This document shows positions 50,112 to 64,000 of a DNA stretch of 64,000 bases, in pieces. Origin of the DNA: Acanthochromis polyacanthus (taxonomy: Eukaryota; Chordata; Actinopteri; Pomacentridae); contig NC_067131.1 in assembly GCF_021347895.1 (NCBI RefSeq), forward strand, positions 7,592,653 to 7,656,652. The letters run 5' to 3'. Both the position numbers and the translations under genes were made by a program. The notes under the pieces are model-generated. The model had not been told where the DNA came from, did no database searches, and worked only from the letters and a program-made list of their open reading frames with translations. Each line of letters opens with the position of its first letter. Positions within the stretch are counted from its first letter, which is position 1.

Positions 50112-52400
50112 TAGATTATATACGGTTGGAAGTTTTTTGAAACTATGTATAACATGGCAGTGCTTGAGTTTCCGAAGACTCCTCTAAGTCCTAATTTCCT
50201 ATGATGCATGTATGCGTCTTTGTCACAAAAAAATAGCAACGCATTTTGTTTCTTTTATAGAATTATTATAGGTTGTCTAGGAAAAAATCTGCTGGGTCAT
50301 AAATATATATTATAAGTTTTGGTTTTGTAGAAACCTGCAGCTGTAGAGATCAAATTGTAGTAGTTGTGTGGCCTCTTAACGTCTTGTGAGTGATTACAGT
50401 CGACTACAGCTGCTGACTCCGAGCCAGTTTTAACAAGGCTGCACACTGCTGTTTAATAGGTTTGACAGCATTCAAATTATTAGATTTCAGCACATTATGC
50501 CTGAGTTACAATGGAATACAGCAGGTTAAATTGCAATGCTGTTGGAAAATTGCTAACATGTCGGATTCTTTGACTATTGTTTGGAAATCCTCAGCCTAAT
50601 TTATTAGCTCAAATTGGACCTAGATGCAAATTATTGGTTCCAAACCATCAGACTTCCAACTTTGAAATGTTTTAAATTGCCCTCTGTGGCACATCTAAAC
50701 ACATGAATTTCCTTTCTCCATAATTATACACATTATTCTGGATGCACAAACCACTGGCATGCTGTCAGCGCAGAGAGGAAAAGGTGATGATAAGGGTGTC
50801 ATGAATGCATCGCATATCAGGAACGGGTATTGGCAGTGGTATTGTGCAGCTGACAGACCCAGTGGTTCTGGTTAAGACTGGTTTGATGTACACGCTGTCA
50901 GTTTACCACGAGGGGAGTGTTGCCTGTCACCTCGCTGCTTCCCCCTCTGCCCAAATACATCATCTCCTCTCCATCAAAATCAGCGGAGTGAGAATCAATC
51001 TGTCACACAGGAGGACACGCACGCACAAATACACGCTTCGGCTTATAGCAAGGCAGAGCGACGGGGAAGGGAGTGATAGAAAATGAAGAGAAGGAGTGAC
51101 AGCTGAGGTGGAGGAACGACAGCGGAAGAAGGGGAGGGTGATCGGTAAAAGACAGCTGAGGAACGATAGCAGAGGTCGGGAAGAGATGCACGTGAAAGGG
51201 GAGATAAAGGGAATCTGATATGCAGCGAGCAAACGGACACACCGAGCTTAGACAACGGCGCAAAAGAGGGAGCTGTCAGAAGATGCTATCGTGCAGCAAG
51301 AGATCCGCGGAAGCACAACTCTGCAGACGGCGCTATGAAATGTAACAGGAAGGAGTCTGCGAAGGGGGGAGATTTAAAGAGACTGAAAGGTCAGAGAGAG
51401 ACAGAGAAACCCAGCGGATGATTCATGAAGTTCAGCCCATCTAACTTGTGCCTGAGGGTTTGACGCAGCCTGCCAACCACTCTTCTCCCCTCCTGCTTCA
51501 CCCACAGCCTCTCTCACCTGCACACCCACTGCTGTCTGTAATCGTTAGATACGAGTATCCACCGGTTAGATGAGGCGTGGAGAGGGGTATGGGCGTTGTG
51601 ACTCTTTTCTGTGAGCCTTTAATCAATATTTTTGATATTAACTTTGAATTAAATCAGCGTGTCGCGTGAAAGGTTGTAGAGCGGGAATCGATCAGATCAG
51701 CAAGCCTACTGTTTGAGGTTTTTTGACCTGATTTCATTTTATTTTTCTGCACATGCACTCTGCAACTCTTATTCATATCATAGCTGTCAGCTAGTTCAGA
51801 TGTTTGTCTGTGGCCAGAAATATACAAATGCAACTGTAAGCTTAAAAAATTGTGCTGCATTGTGTCACCTCATGCAAATCCACATCAAGTTGGCATACGC
51901 TGGCAGACTAAAGTTGATTAGTCAGTGTATTACTCCTGCAGTTAAGGGGCTAACTGTTTAGTCAGTGATGTGTCATAAGAAGTGGTGAAAGGCCCCCACC
52001 TCACAGCTTTAAAATGCTTTTCTGTAACCCAAAACCGAAGGGAAACTGCAAGAAACAGAGATTTCCAATGCAGATTAATGTGTTGATCATATTCTCAATT
52101 GATCTACTAATTTTTTGATCTATAAGGTGTTGAAAAATGATCATCGGTGTTTCCCAAAGCCCAAAATGACGTCCTTAAATGTCTTGTTTTGTCTACAACC
52201 CAAACATATATACTTATCACAAAATGTAAGATGGCAAGCATCCCATTTGTGGATCCATAACTTAACAAGCCATAAAATCCAAAAGATGGGCCTGTAATTA
52301 ATAGGCTCAAATGAAAATGATTTAAAGAATACATACAACTGTCCAGATGCAGATTTTAAATTCCAAATCAGATAAATAGTATCGCTGTTTTTCATAAAAA

Positions 52401-52766
52401 TCCATCCATCCGTTATCTACACACCGCTTAATCCTCATTAGGGTCACGGGTGGGGAGGCTGGAGTCTTTCACAGCTGACTTAGGGTGAAGGCAGGGGACA
52501 CCTTGGACAGGTCGGCAGGCTATCACATGGCTACGTATACAGACAATCCCACTTGCATTCACACCCAAGGACAATTTAGAGTTACCAGTTAACCTCAGCA
52601 TGTTTGTGGACTGTGGGAGGAAGCCGGAGAACTCGGAAAAAACCCACGCATGCACAGGGAGAACATGCAAACTTCATGCAGAAAGATGCTGGAAAGGCCA
52701 GAGTGTGAACCAGGGATCTTCTAGCTGCAAGGCAAAAGTGCTAACCACCAAGCCACTGTGCAGCCC
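52401..52766 (+). repeat. Teleost dispersed repeat (CCATCCATCC..GTGCAGCCC type)
   Basis: Begins TCCATCCATCCGTTATCTAC, then CACCGCTTAATCCTCATTAGGGTCAC, GGGACACCTTGGACAGGTCG, ATTTAGAGTTACCAGTTAACCT, TGTTTGTGGACTGTGGGAGGAAGCCGG, AACATGCAAACTTCATGCAGAAAG and ends GCTAACCACCAAGCCACTGTGCAGCCC. This is a very common repeat of fish genomes; I leave its class (LINE tail or non-autonomous element) open. The 65-codon frame on it is not a gene. Confidence 0.8.
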
Positions 52767-54936
52767 TTTGATGAAAATCGATTATCAAAATGATTAATTT
52801 CTTTGTTGACAACCAAGTAATTCATAATTACAGTGCTAATTCCTAAGTTTGAGTAGCTGGAACCAGTCAATGTTTGGCTTTTTTGTTTGAGGAGTTGTTC
52901 TCTTGATCATGCTTGCTGCGTTTCTGATACAGTCAGATGCCAAACACACACTCTCACCAGTTTGCCATGCCGGTCTCGGCCACTGCTGCCCAGTCTTTAT
53001 CAGGTGCCTCCATTAATATTCAACGAGCTGTCACTCGCAGACGTGCTACAGGCAGCCGAGTCGCCATGCCTCACCTTTTTCCCGCTGTCGTGTCACCTGT
53101 CTCGAACAGGGGGGAGTGTGATGAGTAGGTAGGAAGCCGTAATGGCGGTTGATGATGGTGGGTGAGGAGGGAAGGGGGTGAGGCGGCTGCCTGCGCGTCA
53201 AGAGAGTAAACATCTCCTCCGCCCCTCCACGCCGCTAAAGTGCGAGGAGGATACGGACGCTCTGCGCCTCTGACCTCCAACTCTCAGGCGCAGATGCCAG
53301 CGGTGCCAAAAATAAAGTGCATTAAAACTGGCAGTCAAAGCCTGTTAAGCGATCACCATGACAACAGGCGGAAGGCACAGGGAGACGACACCTCCGCTGC
53401 GATCCTCCCCCCTGCCCTAAGAGGCTGCACTGCTGGACTGCTCGCTTTCTGTCAGCTGGGCTTTCACTCTTCCCCTCCTGTCGTCTACGTGTTCGTCTTT
53501 CATCCGCCTCTTCTTCTTCTTCTCTGATGTGTCTCCTGGGAGCTCTTTAGGCTGTGTTTTAGTCTGTTTTTACATTTTAATTCTGCTCTTCTCACTTTTT
53601 TTTTTTTTATCCCTCTCCCTACCACCTGTTTGTTTTCCTGCTGTTTTTATCGCGTTTGTGCAACGGCCACACACACACACACACAACTCTCCCAGCCTTA
53701 AATCTCCTAATCTCACCTTTATCTGCCCTAATCGGCCTCCTCTGCTGCTGTAATCCTGAAGAGCATGTCCTTAATGAGCCCTCCTCCTCCTCCTCTGCCT
53801 CACCTCTCCGCTCCTCTCCTTTCCCTTTTCTCCACCCTGCTCCTTATCACGACTGTGACGTCACTGTAATCTCCTTCTAACTTTAACAGAGTGAGGTAAG
53901 CGTCCAGATAGGGATCTCGGCAGCCGAACCAAAGGAGAGCAGAGAAACACTAGATAAGAAAGGTGATGTCATGAAATCACACGGCAACATCCACAGGGGA
54001 TCTCGCTGTTGTACATCATGTCTGAACTGACTCCTTAGCCTCAGCTTAGACACATCTGCAGCTGCTGAGTGTGAGTGAAGATCATGACCCTACACAGCGT
54101 TGGGGTGCTGGTACTCGGCGGGGAACCTTCTCAGGTCCATCCATCCTCGGGCTGGCTCCTGAGCTACACGCCGGCGCTCAGAAGCAGCATGAATATTGAT
54201 GCTCCTCACTTGTTAACATTGTATAAAGCAGAGCTGGTAATTGTCTGTCTTCTCAGCGCGACACGTCTCCTTCAGTGGAAACGTGTGAGAAGGTCGACCC
54301 ACGGGGGAGCTCGACTCTCCTCGCTTTAAATGAGAAAAGTGGCGAGAGGGAGAGAGGAAGGAGGGAGAACGAGCCCAACGGAGACAGAAGCCAGAACAGC
54401 GACACACACTTTGTGTGTGCAGATGCGAGTTGGGCTGTGGGTTTGTTTCGCGCTCGTAAAGTTTTCTGAAACGCTCTCCATTTCAATGATAGATTGCTCT
54501 TTTGAGGCAGGGCAGCAGTGAAACTCATTTCTAAAGGTGTAGCTCGCAGTGTTTCTCTTCTTTTTTTTTTTTATTTTAGTCTTCAGTTTCACAGCTGCTG
54601 CTTCCACTCATACCGAGGCAAATGTAGCATCCTCGCTTCTGAACTGGGAAATGAGAACAACCATAGAGCATGCATGGCAGTGTGCACTTGTCATACCGAT
54701 GCACGAGAGAATATGTTAATCTTCATATGAACAAGTGCACATGTGCATATAGTGCTCTTGCATATGGTATATAGCGAACACGAGAGTTTCTCTGTTCGAC
54801 TGAAAGGATTCCTGTAAGTGAGGCTGTGGTCTAATCCAGTCTTGAGTAGGTGCATTGATTTATTGAGCAACGCTTGTTAGTTCGGAGAAGCTCTACTTTC
54901 CGCTACATCCTGATCAGCTCATGTGCACACACACAA

Positions 54937-54979
54937 CTGCACACACACACACACTCACACACACACACACACACACACA
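54937..54979. repeat. (CA)n microsatellite
   Basis: About 20 CA units with one CT interruption. Confidence 0.9.
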
Positions 54980-55357
54980 GAGCAGGTAATTATTACCCGA
55001 GTCTTTTATTTTTCAAGAAAAGAGTAATGAATTGAATCCAGCTGGCAGGAGAGTGTAACTGGTTGTTACACTCAATGTTTGCACTTTCAAAATTTTGTGC
55101 CGCACAAAGTGGGTGGTTTTGCAGTAACTGTGTGTACTTGTCTATTTGCACTCACATTGCGCATTTGTTTAATATTAGCTTTGTTTCTTTCCGTGTGTGT
55201 GATCATCTCTCACATCTTATCTTAGTCATGTGAATGCAGCAAGAACAGTAAAGGGTGACTTGGCTTAAATTGTAAAACAATGTCTGAGCATGACGGTTGG
55301 AAGACTTATATGTCTAGACATTCAGTGAAACAAATTATCTCTTGTCCCTAATAATAA

Positions 55358-55666
<309 letters not shown>

Positions 55667-56924
55667 TGATAAAGAAATGAAAGCTGCCACTCACTCCCGT
55701 CCTCCTCCTTCTTTTTCCATCACAGCGCTGGTATGTGAAGCGCATTATATTGGCCCCGTGCACACTTGCCAGTTAAAATATAGTGGCTTCATTATGATTT
55801 AATGTCACTTTGTGGCACAGAGCGCGATGCCTATATCAATGCCATTGTTCTAATAGAGAGTCTTGTATGGTGGGGATGCAGTGTAATTACATTGGCTTGT
55901 CGACGCTCTTTATTGCTTTTTATGCAGCGCTGTGGCTGCAAAACAATATATGGCCGTGGAGATGGGTATCACCCGAGTGCTATCTCTCCATCTGCAGACA
56001 GAGTGAGAGCCGCTACATCTTTCCTCTCGCTGTTTTTATGAAAATGGGACATATTAAAAAAGAAGCATTTGCATAGAGATCAATTCAATCAAGACCTTGG
56101 GCGGTGAGGAGAAGGGGGGAGTGAGTAGCTTTTTGTTTGTTTTAACACTGCCTTATCAGGAAAAACATGATTGTAATGTGCACCTCGCCAGCATATTCAG
56201 CAGTTCACAGTAATAACTTGCAGTCTAGATACCCAGAGGGGCGGTATAGATTGAAAATGTCCAATCTCTTCTTTCTGCGGCATGAATGCGGAGATGCAGT
56301 GTTGATAACTCTGGGAGTTTCGGTATGATGTTGTCAGGGCAGACGCCAGCTGCCACACTTCCCCCCTACATGCACACAATGCAGAAACTTATGGGAAAGA
56401 CTGGGCAAGGGTAGAATATGAAATAGGCCTGAGGTTGCATCAGTTCCTTATTTCTCAGGTGATAGAGAAAGGATAGAATACATTCATCAGGATGGAGTTA
56501 CAAAACCACTTCAGTGAGGACGAATCCTGCATGCAGCACCTGCGCTCCAACGTTATCATCCAAGGTCTTTGTCACAGCCGTCGCACCTCATAGTCGCATG
56601 TGGCTTGTAAAAGTTGGATGATAGCCCATATGGCAAAGAGTCAATATTGGCCTATTACACGGCCTGACTCTGCTCATCCAATAGTGGTGTTAAGCCCAGG
56701 GCTGCAAGTAATAACTGCTGGTGTAAGCACATGATCTATTGGTAATATGATTAATGCATTGCGTAATCTTTAAAGTGTTGTGAGATCTTTAAATAGCTTG
56801 TTTTGTCTAATCAATAATGCAAACCTGTGTAATCATATATAGCAGGGAAAAGTAAATGATAATAATAATTAACTATGTGATTATAAAAGAGGTCAATTAA
56901 ATTTCTATTGATTATTATCGGGGC

Positions 56925-57660
56925 CCCAAAACCCACTGAGAGTGTTTAAAACACATGGTGTGTTTAAAAATATGCCAAATTTTTACTATTTATCAGAGCC
57001 AAGATTGTTTAAAAAAAAAAGAAGAAGAAATAATCTGTGAATTTTCAGCTTTCGGATGGTCCCTAAACATAGTTTCTGTGACGTATGGCTCCGTTGGGAA
57101 AATTAAAAATGTGTGATTTTTAATCACTTTGTTCTGCATTTCTTATTTAAGGATTAGCCAAAAATTAAATCATTTACACTAACGAGATTCTGTACAAAAC
57201 ACAAAAGTCTTTGCTCTCCGGCACACTTGAGAAGCTATTAGTGGTTTAGTAGTTTCATGTGACAAAAGTTAAGACACTTTTTGGCAGAACTGGGCTGAAC
57301 TGCAGGTTGTGTTTACACAGAGCAGACATGAGACAAAAATCGAAATTATGGAACTAATGGAATTAGTTTAATATCTCTGGCATGTGGACATCTGTTTTCC
57401 AGTACTGTAACACCAATGAGCATTTGGAAAAATGTCACACAAGCTGATTCAAAGTCCTTTAATTTTCTGTAAAAGAAATAATAAAATTAAAATGCAGCTT
57501 TTATTTTTAATCATACCTTTGTTATACTACACAAAGGACATTTTTGATTTGACTTTACTTCTAGCCATGGCTGTGCTGTTTCCACAGAAATTCAGGACTT
57601 TATATTGCAGTCAGACATTTGCCTTCATTGAATAAAAATGCTGCAGGGGCAAAAACACCC
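56925..57660 (+). repeat. Dispersed repeat family A, copy 3
   Basis: Starts GGGGCCCCAAAACCCACTGAG. Shares with the other copies ATGCCAAATTTTTACTATTTATCAGAGCC, GAAGCTATTAGTGG, GACAAAAGTTAAGACACTTTTTGGC, GCAGGTTGTGTTTACACAGAGCAGA, GGACTTTATATTGCAG and an end near GGGGCAAAAACACCC. The (GAA) and poly(A) runs inside are secondary. Confidence 0.65.
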
Positions 57661-58445
57661 AGAAAATATTTGGGGTACTATTTGGGGTACAGAGAATTAA
57701 GAAATAACATTAAGAATAACGTGAAGAAATATCATCATCATATGTATATATATATATATATATATTGCTGCTATTTGTAGCTTCTTTTTGCTCTACTGAT
57801 GAGAGTGGCATCTCTTCGTGTAACTTTTGGCAAGGAAACATGTTTTCTAAAATGTCAAAATATTCTTTTAAGTCCTTATTCACTGGAGTGTACAGTTGTT
57901 ATTGTTTTTCAGCTTCACTTTGTTATGTTAGCCTCATTAAAACAAAGAGTATTTTTCTTTTATACCCTCTTCTCCCTTTTACTCACATCTGCTGGAGTGG
58001 ATTTTGAGATGCAGTCAAAAAAGGGGTCATAACGTACTCCACAGTATTGTGTGATGCTTTTTTAGTGTTATTTAAAGCTATTATTGTGTCGCCCTTTAAG
58101 CAACAGTTTGAGCAGCACAACCTTCGTGCAAGGTGGAAAAAAAAAAAAAAAAGTCTGTTCTTGTCGTTACAGCCAGCTCTCATCCCCACTACATCCACCC
58201 TGATCACTGGTGGGATGATTTCATAGCCACAAAATCCCTCCCTGCGAAGCCACAGAGTCAAACACACACACACGCATGCGGTGCAGTATGTGCATCCATC
58301 AGCAAATCAAAACTTTGCAACAGTATACTCTCCCTCACGCTCAGCCGGGCCAAGCGGGGAGGCCTGGCTGCTCTGTCAGGAGAGTCCAGGCATCATAAGA
58401 AATGATAGATGCTAAAAGCAATAAAGCTTTGGTTACACTGAAGAG

Positions 58446-58475
58446 GGGGGGGGGGGGGGGGGCGGGGGGGGGGGG
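58446..58475 (+). repeat. Poly(G) tract interrupted by one C
   Basis: 17 G, one C, then 12 G. It could form a G-quadruplex or reflect difficulty in sequencing the homopolymer; length is unreliable. Confidence 0.9.
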
Positions 58476-59588
58476 TAGTTTAGGTCAGAGTTTCCATTAT
58501 AATAAACTACATTCAGGGCGAATTTCCCGTCATACTGGAAGACTCCTTCTCAAAAACAACACACAAGACCCTCAGGCCCCAGTGCAGAAGGGATAAAAAC
58601 TGTGTATGTGCGCACTTTTGCCGGTATGCATGTGTGCAAGGAGCGTTTTAACCTTGAACTAGTATCTGCAAGGCTTGTCCAGGACACAGCTCTAATAAAA
58701 GTAGTATGGAAATTCAGGGCTAATCTACTAATCACAGGAAAGCTAATGCAGTTTGGCTGGAGGCGAATGTGGAGCTGTTATTTAGGCGCTGACAGGGGCC
58801 GCGGCTGATACTGAGGGGGGAATAGTTTAGATCCGCATCAGACTGAATCACAGGCCGGGTCACCTTGTCCATGTTAAGTGGCAGAGCAGCAGTGTGTCAC
58901 GGTGACGGCCACCCTCGGGTGACAGAACTCTGACTTTTTGGCAAATGTTCCACTTGAGTACATTCTCTGACAAAAAGGGATTGTCTTTGGTTTCATCGTT
59001 AGAAGGGATTTCTTTTTAAGAAAGGCAAAAAATTAGGTTTCAGTAGCACTGGAAGGAAAGTTAGGTCATTTGAGTCACATTCAACGGCGCCACCATGTGG
59101 ATGTTTGAAAAGCGCTGTATGTTTGGCTCATAATTCCTAATCTGTGGCGTTTTAGTTTCCTTGAAAAATTCCGATTACCTGCTTTAAAATGAATAAATTT
59201 ATGTACCCCGTGTAACTTTTGTCCAAATCAGAATTCCTCCTTTGCACAGGAGTTCAAATTAAAATCAATTTCTGTGCTGTTTGAGGTCACCGATTAGACA
59301 TTCGGTTCGGAGAGGCAACTTGCATTTTCGCTTTTCCACCTTGCAGCCCACATACATCTACAACATACATTTATTCACGCTGCTCAAAATCACAGGTTTC
59401 TTTCAAAGGGCTTCTAAATCTGTTATACGTTGTTAGAAATTGTGCAAGAAACAGGACCAAGTAGACAGAAATTCAGTTTGTAATCAGGAAATGCATGATC
59501 ACAGTGAAGGGGACTTTGAAGTTTCAATTTTGATGTGCCCCAAATTGTGCATTTTGAGTGTTTGTCTCACTTATCTTGATTGCTGTGT

Positions 59589-60010
59589 TTAACCCTCTAA
59601 AATCCAAGCAGCTTTTGCTCACTGTGGGCCCATTTTCTCTTCAATACAAACATTACCAGAAGCAGAAAACGTCTTTTGAGCAGTATGACAAAATTATGAT
59701 GCCATAAATCATAAAAAAGATTATTTTTTCACAAATATGGAGTGAAAATGTCTGAATCAACATGCACATACCCACAGGTGTCACCAGTACTGGGAAAAAA
59801 AGCTGACTCTACATACTATCTATATTTTGCTACTTACATTTCTAATTTCTTTCTATACTTATCTCCTATCTGCTCTGTGTCAACACTGCCTGCAGTTCAG
59901 CCCAGTTCAGCAAAAAAAATCCCTGAATTTTTCTCACGTTATGATGGGTGACAGCTGACTTAATAGAAGCTTCACGGTTGAATCAAAGAGTTGGAATTTT
60001 TTGTGGTTTT
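59589..60010 (-). repeat. Dispersed repeat family A, copy 4 (inverted, partial)
   Basis: Read on the minus strand it shows GATTCAACCGTGAAGC, GAGAAAAATTCAGGGA, GCTGAACTGGGCTGAACTGC, ACACAGAGCAGATAGGAG and AAGTATAGAAAGAAATTAG, in the same order as copies 2 and 3. It ends at GTTTAACCCTCTAAAATCC-like sequence (plus-strand left end, 59589), matching the reverse-complemented right end of copies 1 and 2. The 5' part is missing or too diverged. Confidence 0.65.
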
Positions 60011-60683
60011 TTTTTAGAGAATCTGGTTAGTATGGAATATTTTTTTTTGCAAATTTGTGACATTTAAAATTAAGTGATTTTGAAGAAATATCACAAATTT
60101 AAGCAGAGATTTGGTCAGTGAAGTCAAAAGTCACGCATGTTGAACATTGAAATTCAACTATTCTTTATATTTTTACAGTTTGTGACTCTAATAAATGCCT
60201 TTCAAACCTGCCATTGGGTTAATTTGAGGTATAAAGAGTACAGCTTTATATTTCTTCGACCCGCTATGCTATCATACCTAAAGGTTTGTCCTGTGATCAG
60301 TGGCTGCCATGACCTCTCTGTCTAGTCAATTGCCCAGATCCATAGACACCCCCAGGGCAATTGTGATGACCGTGCAGAACTGCAGCCCCTGCGAGACAAT
60401 ATAATGACTTGTTTCCTCGTCCAGCGCAGGTCTTTAAAATGGACAGTGTGTCAGTGCTGCTGGCGACCATGTGATGCCAGCAATTCCCTTGGCCATGAAA
60501 TCTTAAATGTTTTCTAAAGTGTCCAAAGTCATGCCAGACATGTGATTTTCATGACTCCTCTGAAAGGAATGTGATCTTGTGATTGTCATGAGTTCTTGTG
60601 TGCTCAAATGGACTGATGGCCACATGTTGAATGGCCCCTAATGAACGAATGAATGAGAGAATGGACAAAAGGAACATTAATGA

Positions 60684-60932
<249 letters not shown>

Positions 60933-62585
60933 TGAATTTATTGCAGAAAAGACATATCAGGTGTCGATTTCCATTCATATCTCTTCCATGTATGTGCTCT
61001 TACAGTATTGAGTTCATTATGTCTGTGCGAGATCTCATGTGTTTTGCATTGCTTTGAAATTTACCTCGTCCCATGTCGTATCGATCTCTCCATAGGGAGC
61101 AGCGTCTGCTTATTTTTCCGTTTGATCGTCGGTCTCTTAATGACATGCAATACCTCAGGCGCCAGTAATCAGATTTAAGCGAATCTTAAGGGGATGAATC
61201 ATCACATGGTTGCATTGTAGCGTTCGGAAAATTGCACAGATTGTCTCAAAGACACGGTGCAGTTAGGCGTCGAAATAAGATACAGTTGATAGTGATTTGT
61301 CCCTAAAGGGGGTGCCTACTTCGGACAGCGTGTTTGCCGCCTCTTTGTTTTTTACTGTATGGATTTTCGGAGTAGTATCAAAGGCTGAATTAAATAGTCA
61401 GATGATTTGTAGACATCACACTGTGAGCCAGCATGTTCAAAGGGACAGGGATTGAAAGAGGCACTGGAGGAGAAGAGTTCAGTTTTCTCTGTGAACCACC
61501 ACCCAGGCTTATATCAGCAGGCTGGTGGCTCAAACAGCTCTTACAGTTGACAAAGCTGCCATTTCCCTGCCAATGCGAGATACTGTGTCTAACTGCCACC
61601 CACTCACCGAAGGCGCTCTGCCTTGCAACGCAGGAGTCAAAAGCTATCGTGCCTGGAGAAGGAGGCGCTGATATGACGGCTGTTCTCGGGGAGAAGAAAA
61701 GGGCCCATTGATTGAGCAGGCTCTGGCTATTTTTTGCTGTCCAGAGACAACTGTGCTGTTACTCTGAGATACAGAGTGGGATGAGGACATTAGAGGAGAG
61801 CGAGGGCAGGCAGAAGTGCTTAAGTGTTAGAGCAGGAAGAGGGGGGAAAAAATCAGCGTTGTTGGAGGAAGGGAAAGGTAATACCTTAAGTTCAGGGGTT
61901 TAAATTGCCTGAAGGCTGCGCAGTTGTGTGCTGGATGAGATCTTGGTAGAAACTTGTGTTGTTACATGTTTACAAATCTGTATACGCATGATCTCGACAT
62001 TCAGAGGATGAGATTGTGATGATATTATGCTGATGATGTTTCCCAAATGCAGTAGTGAGGCCTCTTTAACACGGCCAGAGACCCAGAGAGACATTTCCTC
62101 TTTCCCCCCACCATAGACATTGTCTCTATTCGTTACATTAACGCACCACATTACAATCATCCTCTTGCATATTTCAAACTCTTGTTTACATCATACTATG
62201 TAACCTTGCATAGTCTCAGGCAAATAATTTGCACATTCCTGCACACTGAAAATATGAGTTTTTGTGATTTATAAACCCTTTATTACACTTCCTGCCAATT
62301 TGATGTATAACGCTGCTTCTTATTTGTCTTTTAGCACTTAATACCTTTAAATTGCAACACTTTGTATTATTTTTGTCACAGTTTACTGTTATGCACTAAA
62401 ACGCTAAGTCAGATTCTGATTCTGTAACTAAAAATAATTTAAGTTAGTTCCCAGTTTTCTACATTTTTCATCTTTCTTTTTCTCAGTTTGATGACTGATA
62501 TTGATTGATTTGCATTGATTTCTCTTATGTGTAATACTTTCTGCTAATGGAGTTCGACAAAAAAGTATTTTTATAAATGTATTAT

Positions 62586-62917
62586 TGTGGCGAGCAGCGT
62601 ATAAGAACAATGCTGGAGTTTATGCACTCTGCAACTGACAGATGCTTTTATTTTGACACACTCAGAAAGCAGTGTTACAGAAAATGTGGCAGGAAGTCAT
62701 CAAACACACTTCACACTCACGGTCCTGACAATATAACACTTCAACAAACTAGCTAGGCTGACTAAACCACATAAACACAATAAAACACAAACATTAATAA
62801 TACTAGAGCACGAACTTAAACCACAGTAGTGACATTTAAACCTCCAACACCCCAAACTCCCATGGCGCATTGCAGCACAACACGTCAGTCATAGCGACCG
62901 GCTCTACGGTCGCTACA
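62586..62917 (-). mobile_element. Possible solo LTR (332 bp)
   Basis: On the minus strand the segment starts TGTAGCGACC and ends CTCGCCACA, the TG..CA borders usual for LTRs, with an AATAAAA signal about 60 bases before the end. Matching target duplications could not be identified and no internal retroelement sequence is present. The start of the segment also forms a 9-base hairpin (TAGCGACCG / CGGTCGCTA). It might instead be internal sequence of the DNA transposon ending at 63241. Confidence 0.3.
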
Positions 62918-63214
62918 TTGCTTTAATTGTTTTTGCAGTAAAATAAGCATTTTCTAGCCAAAAAAATTTACAACAATGTCAAAAATATATCGAAACAAAA
63001 TGTACAGCACTGGACGCTGATTGACTCAGCGACCGTAGCATCAGTCTCCTCTGTCTTTCATTTGTAGCAGCATTCAGCATCTCGCTTTGCCCATTTCACA
63101 TAGACGTCTGATCGCTGCACATAGTGTTGCTCTGCAGTGTGTGAGGAGAGTTTATAAAGCCTTAAAATACATATAAATATGGTCGCTAATTTGTGGATTT
63201 TCGTCTGGAACAAA

Positions 63215-63241
63215 ACCTCCGCAATAGACGAGGGACCACTG
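63215..63241 (-). mobile_element. pogo/Tigger-like terminal inverted repeat
   Basis: In reverse complement the end reads CAGTGGTCCCTCGTCTATTG followed by CGGAGG, matching the CAGTGGTCCCTCG ends of Tc1/mariner-superfamily (pogo/Tigger-like) elements found in fish. The partner end is not recognisable; the element body, if present, extends leftward for an unknown distance. Confidence 0.55.
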
Positions 63242-63364
63242 TGTATGTATTCAGTGAAGTGGCCACAAGTTCAACCAGCTACCAGCCTCAGTATCTTGAT
63301 CTACTCATGCTGCAGCAGGATTAAAAGGGCAACCTATACTGGAAGATTTTTTTTTCCCCGTTAA

Positions 63365-64000
<636 letters not shown>

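Overview
This 64 kb window is a piece of a vertebrate genome, almost certainly a ray-finned (teleost) fish. The coding signal is split into short exons with GT/AG borders. CA/GT microsatellites are dense, and several dispersed repeats look like those common in fish genomes (a TTAA-flanked piggyBac-like element, Tc1/mariner relics, a CCATCCATCC-type repeat). No bacterial-type operon, rRNA, tRNA or CRISPR array was seen.

One protein-coding gene is recognisable, on the plus strand: the 5' half of ctbp2, which encodes C-terminal binding protein 2 and, from an alternative first exon, the synaptic-ribbon protein RIBEYE. In order: a CtBP2-specific first coding exon (16791-16997) encoding the short basic nuclear-localisation N-terminus; a large RIBEYE A-domain exon (27551-29392); and three shared exons of the dehydrogenase-like B domain (55386-55540, 60735-60879, 63387-63593). 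Both alternative first exons end in phase 1, and the first shared exon begins with the last two bases of a codon, so either joins it in frame. The last visible exon stops inside the NAD(H)-binding glycine motif, and the rest of the gene lies beyond the right edge. Whether this is the fish ctbp2a or ctbp2l paralogue cannot be settled here.

Layout: 1-16790 is upstream flank or 5' non-coding intron, with a piggyBac-like element, a Tc1 scrap, a dispersed repeat and an AT-rich stretch that may hold conserved regulatory DNA. 16998-55385 is the long first intron of the CtBP2 form. It contains the RIBEYE exon and its likely promoter (a pair of CRX/OTX-type sites), a possible third alternative first exon near 32.0 kb, a CpG- and purine-rich region at 44.4-46.7 kb that could be another promoter, and many transposon relics, including an internally deleted mariner with both ends intact. 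55541-60734 and 60880-63386 are introns with further repeats.

Points most worth a second look: a reading-frame break in the otherwise open RIBEYE exon; a phase-compatible candidate alternative N-terminal exon at 31993-32032; a (CA)n tract starting eight bases after the donor of the first shared exon; a 10-codon upstream ORF in the CtBP2 leader; a four-copy dispersed repeat family; and a perfect 23-base palindrome in candidate regulatory DNA. No wholly new biological system was found.
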